This document shows, piece after piece, positions 46,110 through 54,635 of a stretch of 64,000 nucleotides of DNA. The stretch's first letter is position 1, and the number at the start of each line of letters is the position of its first letter. This stretch comes from Rachycentron canadum (Eukaryota > Chordata > Actinopteri > Carangiformes > Rachycentridae), in the NCBI GenBank assembly GCA_038496675.1, contig CM076659.1, positions 19,096,417-19,160,416 on the forward strand, given 5' to 3'. Below the pieces are notes generated by a model. That model saw only the letters and a program-made list of their open reading frames with translations, had not been told where the DNA came from and did no database searches. Both the position numbers and the translations under genes were made by a program.

Positions 46110-46563
46110 TTAACCCTCTGAGCGCCAAAGTCACAAAACTGCGACAAACAACAATACAAAATAAAACACACGATAGTTCCAGTTCCAGAGCCAAATCCCG
46201 TTTGTACTCTACCACTAGTTAGCAGGTCGGGCGCTGCTTTGATTCTAGCCCAAAATTACATCATGTACCTATTCAAAGTTTTTGAGGAGATGGTGGAGGA
46301 AGGATGCTCTGAACGTGCTTGCATGCATTGACACGGAAGCAATTGTGTTCATTGTGTTCGAATAAAATTGAAGCGGAAAAAAAAGTTCACTGTTGATGAA
46401 GTTATGGATCTGTTATTCACCGATTCTGATTCTGTAGGCAAGTAATAACAGTGATAGTGACGGTGTGATGGTGATTGGATCTTTTTCTCATTTACAGTCC
46501 TTTATCTCTAACCACTTTGACGCCACAGCCTTTTGAAATCTCGATGTCAAAATCCAGGGTTAA
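46110..46563 (+). mobile_element. piggyBac-like deletion-derived element
   Basis: The segment is bounded by TTAA at 46110-46113 and 46560-46563, with CCCTCTGAGCGCC just inside the left site and CCAGGG just inside the right. TTAA targets and CCC ends are hallmarks of piggyBac elements. Positions 46368-46442 encode KRKKKFTVDEVMDLLF then TDSDSVGK and a stop, which resembles the acidic N-terminus of piggyBac transposases; the expected start ATG reads TTG. Only about 446 bases remain, so the catalytic DDD domain is gone and the element is non-autonomous. A second TTTGACGCCACAG near 46516 echoes the left end. The two ends are not a good inverted repeat beyond four bases, which is the main weakness. 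Confidence 0.6.
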
Positions 46564-47296
46564 GAGCACGAGGGAACGGAGCTGTCGACTGGGTAGATGT
46601 CACATTCACGCATTAGAGGCAAGCAAAACCCTCGACGGACTATTGTCCATTGTGGCATCAGTATTTCACCTTTTCCTCCTGCCAAGGTAAAAATCTCGAG
46701 ACATCCTCTGTGCGTGTTAAGTGGGATCCAACTGGCCACAGTGGAGGAACAGAGACACAGATACACTGTGTCAGCTTGTGATTAAAGGAACTCACCCCCC
46801 AGTTGTGGTGTTTCATTATTGCATTATGGCTTTGTCTGTGGAAATAAACTGCTGCCATTTTCTTTAACTGAACTGTGACTGTCCGTTTTTGTGCTTGAGC
46901 ATCAGAGAATACAACACACATGTGTCAATAACACAAGGCTGAAGGAACAGTCGTCTCCGACACAGCTAACGTCGTCCTTTGTTTGTATTGAGAAGAGTCT
47001 CAGTCGTTTCTGTGCAACTACCGACCAAGTACTTTCCTGTGACCAACACCAACACTCTTTTGTACAGCCACTTTTGAAAAATGGCAGTCACGACACAACA
47101 GATTGCAGAGAAACTCGCTTTGCTTCACGCTGATCTGTGCCTCACTCTGCACTTCAGCCGGGCTCCTGCTTGACTGCGGCAGCGCTGTGCATAGACATGA
47201 AAGCATACGCCTGCCCACCTGCCACATTTCCATTGTAAGAAGGTGTTAAATCAATGCAAACAGACAGAACTTGTTGAATTTGCATAGTTGGGCTGT
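46564..47296. other. Non-coding, nothing recognised
   Basis: Several 60-90 codon frames overlap on both strands; none has a motif. Confidence 0.4.
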
Positions 47297-47375
47297 GGTT
47301 TGACTTGCAGAAAATCCTTGTGTCTGTGTGTACACATGAGATTTCGAGAGCGAGATCTGACTGGGGAATATTTGC
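47297..47375 (+). repeat. Local duplicate, copy 1
   Basis: TTGACTTGC.GAAAATC, then TGTCTGTGTGTACACATG, GATTT.GAGAG and TGGGGAATAT also occur in the same order at 49391-49465, about 2.1 kb away, at roughly 85 percent identity by eye. Confidence 0.75.
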
Positions 47376-47629
47376 AGTTTGTATTGAGCTCATATCTTTC
47401 AGTCACTTTTTCATGAAGCAAACCTGATGCAACAATATACCACCTACAAATCCAGCTATTGTTGCACATGATCAAAAGCCTGCCCCTCTCTCTTTCTCTC
47501 AACTATCCCTTTCTCCCCTCCCCACCTCCTCCCCCTCTGTCTCACTCAATTCAGTTCCTCTCCTTCTCTTTCGCTCACATTGATTCAGTTTATCCCTTTC
47601 GACTCTTCTCTCTGCTACCCTGTCTCTCT
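47376..47629. other. Pyrimidine-rich left edge of the gap
   Basis: From about 47482 the top strand is CT-rich to the gap. The last bases CCTGTCTCTCT resemble, but do not equal, the start of the Nextera end on this strand (CTGTCTCTTATA). Confidence 0.5.
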
Positions 47630-47964
47630 NNNNNNNNNNNNNNNNNNNNNNNNNNNNNNNNNNNNNNNNNNNNNNNNNNNNNNNNNNNNNNNNNNNNNNN
47701 NNNNNNNNNNNNNNNNNNNNNNNNNNNNNNNNNNNNNNNNNNNNNNNNNNNNNNNNNNNNNNNNNNNNNNNNNNNNNNNNNNNNNNNNNNNNNNNNNNNN
47801 NNNNNNNNNNNNNNNNNNNNNNNNNNNNNNNNNNNNNNNNNNNNNNNNNNNNNNNNNNNNNNNNNNNNNNNNNNNNNNNNNNNNNNNNNNNNNNNNNNNN
47901 NNNNNNNNNNNNNNNNNNNNNNNNNNNNNNNNNNNNNNNNNNNNNNNNNNNNNNNNNNNNNNNN
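47630..47964. other. Assembly gap (335 N)
   Basis: Unknown sequence. All open frames running through it are artefacts. Confidence 0.99.
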
Positions 47965-47980
47965 TGTGTATAAGAGACAG
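47965..47980 (+). other. Nextera transposon-end adapter remnant at gap edge
   Basis: TGTGTATAAGAGACAG is the last 16 bases of the 19-base Tn5 mosaic end used in Nextera libraries and directly follows the Ns. Its translations give VYKRQ on the plus strand and SLIH on the minus strand, well-known signs of adapter contamination in databases. It is not genomic. Confidence 0.95.
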
Positions 47981-49390
47981 CCCCAGTGCCCCCACCTCCC
48001 TCAGTGATGTTAATCTCCATGTAGTGTACCATTGTCAGACTTTGATCAAAAGCCAGCCGCTCTCATTCGCTCTGCTTCTCTCAGACCTCTCTCTGCTTTC
48101 ACGAATACTCTGTAGACTTAATGAGTACTATGGGCCTCGTCTAATAGACTGCCACGCACACATCTTACAGACGCACTGCCCTCTCACACATTCATAAGCG
48201 GCGTGATTGCACCCAGTCTGCATGGAAGAAGTGATGCAAGATAAAATGCTGACTTTACTTTCAAAGAGAATGAGGCAACAATTAGAGCTCACTTGCGGCG
48301 CAGATGAAAGATGATGTAGCCGAGCATCATCATTGTCCTCTGCTGTGGTCCAGGAGCCTCATCTGCTACAACAGTCCTATCACAACCAGGGGTAATACCT
48401 GCACTCGATTTATAATGAAAGACTTATATATGAGTCTATGTATATATTCTGCCGACAGAACATCAGAAATCGTTTTGGACAGCAGAAACCCTGTGCAGGC
48501 GCAGTCATGTTCCTCCTGTCTCAGCTTATTCCGCAGGTGTCTGGGGTCTTTCAAGTAATTGCAAAGTATAATTTCATTCTCCATGAGGCTTGTTGTGCAT
48601 TGGTAAGAGTTCATGAATTCACATCCAAACTGGCACATCAATGCTGAGTAGGAAACACGCCACGTCGCACACAAACGTGAAATGTTTTGACTCGAGACCA
48701 GGCTCATTTACATGCTCAGGCACAGACCCACCAACAGAGCAGTTATTTTTGAAAATATCCATGAAGAAGTGAGATTGAGAGACATGAATCCTCTCTGATT
48801 GGCTTTGAAAATGATTTATCAGAGTAGATCTCTAGTCAAGAGGTAAACTGCACATTGATATTGGCAAACTTAGTCATATCCCCTTCATGGGGGACGCCTG
48901 TGTCTCATCTGCCTTTTGCTCCATTGTATTTCTCAGAGATGCTGTTTGACATCTGTCCACCAAATTCCCTCACTGTGTCGCCACCCGACCAGTCTGATAC
49001 GTCTGTCCCTCATCCTCCCTCGTCAAGCTCAGGATATTTCCCAGCCATTTGCCCTCTCCTCTGTGGTTGACTCGGTCGCTCTGTGGTTACCATTCCACCC
49101 TTTCGCACAATAATGTCTATTGACCATTTTAGCCTGTGCTTAAACCTCAGCCTGGACAGCTGGGAGTCTTGCCTGGCCAACAAAAACACCCTCAGTAGCC
49201 CAACTGGCTAGTGAGATTTCACAGAGTAGTCAAGGTTTCCTGCCAAGATCAGCCTCCTAAGAGTTTGAATTGTTTTTGGTTTTTGTGCCCGTTATGAGGA
49301 CCAAGAGATGTAAGTCTTCCTGTTATTCAGCTGTTAAATGGCAGGTAGTACTTCGCTGTTGTCTGGTCTGGTCACATGGTCATCACTTAG
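47981..49390. other. Non-coding
   Basis: At 48043-48064, 20 of 22 bases match 47469-47490 on the other side of the gap (TGATCAAAAGCC core). The stretch 48430-48660 is repeat-free and balanced, a possible conserved block, but untested. No gene is seen. Confidence 0.4.
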
Positions 49391-49465
49391 TTGCTTGACT
49401 TGCTGAAAATCTTTTGTCTGTGTGTACACATGGGATTTAGAGAGAGAGGTCTGAGTGGGGAATAT
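49391..49465 (+). repeat. Local duplicate, copy 2
   Basis: Second copy of the segment at 47297-47375, same orientation, diverged by several substitutions and a small length change. Confidence 0.75.
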
Positions 49466-49680
49466 GAAGCAGACAAATGAACAAACCACTGCAAGATACA
49501 AATAAAATATCCAGCTGTTGCCAGATGTTGCCTGGAGTTACAGGCATCATGATTAAAAATAAATGGAAATGATATTTGTATTTATTTACAATTATCCCAG
49601 TTCACTTTGCACCATCTTGCTATCGTGTCAAAGTAAAATTGTTATGTACTGTATGTTATTGTTACACACAGGTTGTACTG
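49466..49680. other. Non-coding
   Basis: Nothing recognised. Confidence 0.4.
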
Positions 49681-49980
49681 GCAGAACGGTAGTGCAGTGG
49701 TTATCACAGCAAGAAGGTTCTGGGTTCAAACCCTGGGCCTGGGGCCTGGCCCTTCCTCCTGCAGTCCAAAGACATGAAGGTTTAAGTTAACTGGTGACTC
49801 TAAATTCCCCATAGGCGTGATCATGTATGTCTCCATGTCTCCATGAATGTGTCTATGTGTTGGCCGTGCAACAGACTGGAGACCTGTCCAGGGTGTACCC
49901 CGCCCTCGCTCAATGTCAGCTGGGATTGGATCCAACCCCCCACAACCCTGAAGGATAAGCAATACAGATAATGGATGGAC
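49681..49980 (+). mobile_element. tRNA-derived SINE (V-SINE/DANA-like), second copy
   Basis: Same element as 10622-10952. AGTGCAGTGGTTA and the B box GGTTCAAACC are intact, but about 12 bases between the boxes are deleted, so polymerase III spacing is altered. The body has AGTCCAAAGACATG and the better preserved 3' part CCTGTCCAGGGTGTACCCCG, ending in GATAATGGATGGA. The 5' body is shortened by a further deletion of roughly 40 bases. Confidence 0.9.
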
Positions 49981-50492
49981 GAGATGGATGTATTTGTATT
50001 TGGTCGAGTGGTTAATCTATTAAATCAGATATAAATACATTTTGAAGATACTGCTATTATTTATTTTATTTTTACTTTAGGGCACCAGTATTTGGGCACT
50101 TGCAGTCAAAGACACTGTCAGAAATTGCTCATATCTGACATGACTCTTGATTATCTAAGTTTCCTGGAGGATGCTAGATACTGTGAATTGAGATTTGAGT
50201 AAACACAAATGAAAAGTGTACGTCCTTGTGTTCTTTATATGGGTAATGTAAATGTGTGTGTATTTAATCTCAAAATAGAAAGGCTGTGCGCTTGTGTGTG
50301 ATCCCATATTACTGTTTCTATGAAATATTGTGTGTTGGAGTAAATCATCATATTTCAATTACCCCTGCCTGCAGGATTCACTCTCTAGCATATCAGTATT
50401 GCTCAGACCCCAAACTATTACTTTTCATCAATCTATCCATGAGTGTGTAAGTGTGTATTGATTTGCCAGAGGTGTCTGACCCATTGATTCCT

Positions 50493-50494
<2 letters not shown>
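49981..50494. other. Non-coding
   Basis: Nothing recognised. Confidence 0.4.

Positions 50495-50536
<42 letters not shown>
50495..50536. repeat. (AC)21 microsatellite
   Basis: Uninterrupted AC run, 170 bases before an equally long TG run, so the two face each other as an inverted pair. Confidence 0.97.
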
Positions 50537-50538
<2 letters not shown>

Positions 50539-50606
50539 AGGGACACACACAAACTGTAGCCTCAATTTCCAGCTGTGATTTGCACAGGATTTTGAGACCA
50601 ACTGCC

Positions 50607-50634
50607 AACTTCTCCTTTCCAACTTCTCCTTTCG
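50607..50634. repeat. Two-copy 14-bp tandem duplication
   Basis: CCAACTTCTCCTTT occurs twice in direct succession. Confidence 0.85.
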
Positions 50635-50700
50635 GGGTTGTTCAAGAAATTGGGTTTTTTTTCTTCTTTTGTTTCCTGCTTCTTTTACTCTAATGTTGTG

Positions 50701-50702
<2 letters not shown>

Positions 50703-50743
<41 letters not shown>
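50703..50743. repeat. (TG)20 microsatellite
   Basis: Uninterrupted TG run. Confidence 0.97.
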
Positions 50744-50744
<1 letters not shown>

Positions 50745-50932
50745 TTTTCTGTGAGAGAAGTCAATTACAGTTGACACCGAGCAGACAAGACAAACAAAAC
50801 CCTGAACTGGTGTTTGTTTTCTCTTGTTAGTTGCTATCTGTCTCTGAGAGTCTTTTATCAGCAGTTTCTTACTCTGAGATGGGGATGTTCTCTTCTATGC
50901 CAACTGGAAAATGACTCACATTATTAACTAGC

Positions 50933-50946
50933 TGTGTGTGTGTGTA

Positions 50947-50978
<32 letters not shown>

Positions 50979-50980
50979 TG
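50933..50980. repeat. (TG)n microsatellite, interrupted
   Basis: TG run with two TATG interruptions; GGGGTGGG follows. Confidence 0.95.
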
Positions 50981-51741
50981 GAGGGGTGGGTGAATGTGTG
51001 GGGGTGTTATAGGACATACAGCACGTTTGCCATTGAAATGACACTCCAAAGCCTGATAAATTACATTAGCAATTCTCTATCTTTTCTCTTCTTAAGAAGA
51101 AAAAGAAGATCTGAAAATAAAGAAGTTAGGTGAATAAAACATTAGTTTGCCAGCAAAAATTCTTGTGCTGTCACTATCCAGGCCAAATTAGGAAGCCCCT
51201 TCTTGATATATATGTCAGTATTTTAATTTAAGTTATATTTCACTTCACTCGTGTGATTTGTGGTATATCTGTATTGCCTCAACGCCAAGTTTCTTCCAAA
51301 CACCACCAGTCAGCCTGTTTCCTCAACAATGGCACGAGTCAAGTCAATGTGTCAGTTAAAATGAGGCAGGGTGAACGACATGCACTTCGTGTTTTTCTCA
51401 AGTTCGCGACGAGACAGAGAGTGTGAGCAGAGGAGTGAGGAAAACTTGCCTTTTTCCTTCATGTGTGGAAATTTGAGTCTCTTTTTCACTCTTTTGACAC
51501 TTCATGAAACTGGCTCAGTCACAAATTCACAAACTCACAAACTATTTAGAGTGATGCAAATTCTTGACAAGTGGGAGCTGCTGGCTGTCAAGTGCTTTTC
51601 TTTGCATTCATCCTCAATGAGGATGATTTCACCAACTACCCAATTAGCATGTTTAGAACGACAAATCTCGTATTATCACTCTGACGGGAAATAAAAAGTG
51701 AAATCTCTAAACATCCTTGAATGAATATTTTAAGATTTCAG
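50981..51741. other. Non-coding
   Basis: The 107-codon frame at 51371-51694 shows no motif. Confidence 0.4.
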
Positions 51742-51923
51742 GATGTACGCTTTAGGTGCAGAGCTGGCGACATGGTGAGATTAGATTACCATAAACGCAG
51801 GAAGCAGAGGGGAGCGGCTCCAAATGCCTACCAACATCTCCAAAACTCTCTAATTAACACAGTAGATCTTGTTTTTCAGCCACACACAAACGCAAATGTA
51901 AAAATGGGCAGCATCTCTGGCAG
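51742..51923 (+). other. Exon candidate, unrecognised peptide
   Basis: A TTTTAAGATTTCAG acceptor-like site is followed by 182 bases open in phase 0, giving DVRFRCRAGDMVRLDYHKRR, then KQRGAAPNAYQHLQNSLIN and VDLVFQPHTNANVKMG, and then a strong donor CAG/GTGAAC. The peptide is mixed in composition, not a repeat product. No partner exon or known domain is seen. A conserved non-coding block with chance openness is an equal alternative. Confidence 0.25.
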
Positions 51924-52345
51924 GTGAACAAAGGTTTCGGTTCCTGAGCCTGTGTTGGCACCACTGTATTAAACCTGACAACCCCATTGTGAGAAGACTC
52001 CTGGAAGCTGCGAACAGTAACTGTGCCCAGTTCTTCCTCACCAGTGAATTATTAGAGCGTACTTAAAGGCCCCATATTGTGTAAAGGTAGATGTTCAAGT
52101 TTTCTTTGATTATAAATCAGGTCTAGGTTCTATATTAATACTGTACAGAGAGACACTGAGATGGTTTTTGGTTCTTGAAACTACAAATATATCTTCTTCA
52201 ACATCAACATCATCGCCAGTAACACTGGTTAAATGTTTTATTTCGTGTGTCTGTGTCTATATTTACATAAAACATTGACATTGAATTTGATAGGAGAGAG
52301 GAGTGACTTTACTGGCACGTGCACACATGCCTTTTTTGCAGCTGT
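51924..52345. other. Non-coding
   Basis: Nothing recognised. Confidence 0.4.
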
Positions 52346-52522
52346 CCTTGTTAGGACATTGCTTCAACTTCCATTCATTGTGGACAGCCTAATCCCTGAA
52401 CTCTAACCTTAACCTAACCTCAGTACACACCTTACCCCCAACCTTCACCAGGAGCTCAGAAATGGCGTCTCGCCTCATTAGGGCCGAGCTCTGGTCCATG
52501 AGGACTACTGGTCCTGACAAGG
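52346..52522. repeat. MITE-like element with 12-bp inverted ends
   Basis: CCTTGTTAGGAC (52346-52357) and GTCCTGACAAGG (52511-52522) are inverted with one mismatch in 12. Between them lies CTAACCTTAACCTAACC, typical of a common teleost short element with GAGGACC-type ends that I recall. Length about 177 bases; no coding capacity. Confidence 0.65.
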
Positions 52523-52556
52523 TCAGTATTTGCACAGTAAAAGAGGTAACAAAATG

Positions 52557-52586
52557 CACACACACACACACACATACACACACACA
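52557..52586. repeat. (AC)n microsatellite
   Basis: AC run with one ATAC interruption, close to the element end. Confidence 0.95.
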
Positions 52587-53008
52587 AACATAGCAGGCCT
52601 TCAGCTGCTGGCTGTCAACTGAGTAAGGGAGGAGAAGTTAAAGACTGTTGGCATTAAACACAGCTCGTCCTTACACACACAAACACACGTGTGCACAAAG
52701 AAACACAGAGTTGGCATCTGGTTGGAAGCTGACATGTGACATAAGGGTGAAGAGTTTAAGCTATAGTCTTCTGCTCATCTGACACATAGACAAGCTGCAC
52801 ATACACGCACACACGCAAACACACATGCAAAAGTATCTGATTTATTAGAGATCTGCTGACAGGTTTCATGCAAAACACGACTGTAGCCAGTTGCATCCTA
52901 AACAGCCACACACACACACAAGCACTTTGTATACCCTACTTAGGCTGACTCATGCACACAATAAAGTCTGTTAGATTTCTGTCAAAAATAGAGGCGATGC
53001 CTGTGCGT

Positions 53009-53009
<1 letters not shown>
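52587..53009. other. Non-coding, CA-rich phrases
   Basis: Scattered short ACACAC runs. No gene. Confidence 0.5.

Positions 53010-53051
<42 letters not shown>
53010..53051. repeat. (AC)21 microsatellite
   Basis: Uninterrupted AC run. Confidence 0.97.
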
Positions 53052-53054
<3 letters not shown>

Positions 53055-53310
53055 GGTGACAGAGATTGATTGAAGAAGTGGAGGAAGCCTGTGTGTGACA
53101 TTAGAGATCACCTAGGAGATGGTGAGACTGCAAGCACAAACACACACACACTCATAGAGATCGACAAGAACCAGAGCAGAGCCATGCCAAAGCAAATGAA
53201 CCCATCTGAAATGCAATCCCCATGGTCGTATAAACACACACATACACAAACAGGCCAGCTGAGCAGTCCCTGCTTTCTCATTACTGCAGATGGAAAGATA
53301 GATAGATAGA

Positions 53311-53353
53311 TTGTTCCCACCCCCCCATCACAGTGATGGGGGGGTGGGAACAA
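53311..53353. repeat. Perfect 20-bp hairpin, 3-base loop
   Basis: The left arm 53311-53330 (TTGTTCCCACCCCCCCATCA) and the right arm 53334-53353 are exact reverse complements around the loop CAG. Each arm has a run of seven C or G of equal length. A (GATA)n run precedes it and a purine-rich tract follows. Confidence 0.95.
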
Positions 53354-53920
53354 AAGGCAAAGAAGGAAAGATGAAAGAAAGGAAGAGACAGGGGAGAAGA
53401 AATGGATAAGGAAGGAGGAAAGGGAGATGGGTAGGAGACAAGAGTGTAGAGAGGGGGAGACGCCGGATGGGATCTGCAGATGAGAGAGAGAGAGGGAGGG
53501 ATGAAAAGATGATGTGAGATTGTGTTGAGAGCTATATTAGACAGAGCAGGGTGGCTGGCTATATGGCAAAATTGGTGTGCATGCACGTGTGTGTGTTTGT
53601 GTACGTGTGTGTGTGTGTCGCTCTGGTGGTGGAAATTGGTGTCGGCAGGACCCCAAATGGCTGTTTTCCTGTCTGACAGAAGATAAGAGAGGAAAAAAAA
53701 ATATAAACAAGGCAGCATGATCGCAGGAGAGAAGAAGGGGGACAGGAAAGTAAACAGCAAAAGAGGAAGACGAGGAGAGCGAGGGGAGGTGGAAAGATGA
53801 GGATATCAAAGGAGGGATGAGCAGAGGGGAGATGCGAAGAGGAAAGGAGGAAATGAAGAGTAGCAGAGAGAAAGGAAGAAGAGAGGGAGATGGAGCAAAT
53901 GAAGAGAATAGGAGAATTTC
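53354..53920. repeat. Purine-rich tract
   Basis: The top strand is dominated by GGAAAG/GAGAGA phrases, broken near 53560-53650 by a GTGTGT segment. The minus-strand frames of 134-160 codons here are Ser/Leu/Pro-rich products of the bias, not genes. Confidence 0.8.
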
Positions 53921-54073
53921 TTCTGAGGGATTTGCAATATGAGCAGAGATTTGCGTGAAAGTCTGCATGTGAGGAAACGAGAATACTCCTGCATCATCAC
54001 TAAATCCCAGTAGAACCATTTATACCCTACACCACCAATCAGAATCAACCAGTTCCTCAGTGCACAGAGCTCC

Positions 54074-54214
54074 TCAGGCGGCCCATGTGGGGCAGAAGCT
54101 CTCCAAACTATCCAGTATCTCGTAATAGGCGTGCTCCACCCTGAGGCGAGCTGCCACCAGGCCTTCAGTGATCTGCTCAGGGCCCCCACAACCCACCTCC
54201 TGCACTGCATGCAT
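54074..54214 (-). other. Exon candidate, 46 codons, unrecognised
   Basis: The minus strand encodes MHAVQEVGCGGPEQITEGLV, then AARLRVEHAYYEILDSLESF and CPTWAA before a stop. The region (about 54060-54220) is clearly richer in G and C than its flanks. The peptide has amphipathic helix character (VAARLRVEHAYYEILDSL). GGGTTTCAG just upstream of the ATG could be a splice acceptor, making this a terminal exon. I do not recognise the family, and no second exon was found. A longer open frame on the same strand in another phase looks less protein-like. Confidence 0.35.
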
Positions 54215-54598
54215 CCTGAAACCCGGGACTCTGATATGAAGCTAATCTGCGTATTTTCCCCTCCGGCAGAGCACTCAGGAGTCTCATCCCTGTGATTAGG
54301 TTCAAGGTTTGCTATGTTTGTTTGTCATGTACAATATTCCACTGAATTACTGCCTCTTCAGGAAAACACCAGCAGCCTTTTAGAGTAAAATCCAGGACAA
54401 AAACTCTTGTCCACCTCGAACAAGGAGCTGGTGGAGACTTCAACTTGTCTAATACCCTTCGTACACCAAACTAAGAGCGTAAATATTTTTAAACCTAAGT
54501 AAACCCACTAAAAAGAGAAATGACTCCTTTTACGCTGCCAGCTGAATTTGTTGGAATGGACACACACAAGTACATTGTCATCTCATGGCAATTGCAGA

Positions 54599-54603
<5 letters not shown>
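54215..54603. other. Non-coding
   Basis: Nothing recognised. Confidence 0.4.

Positions 54604-54631
<28 letters not shown>
54604..54631. repeat. (AC)14 microsatellite
   Basis: Uninterrupted AC run. Confidence 0.97.

Positions 54632-54635
<4 letters not shown>

Noticed and set aside
47459..48197. Open frames of 126-205 codons on both strands
   Set aside because: They run through 335 unknown bases, and their ends are translated Nextera adapter.
53281..54210. Minus-strand frames of 134-160 codons
   Set aside because: Ser/Leu/Pro/Phe-rich products of a purine-rich top strand; no motif and no start context.
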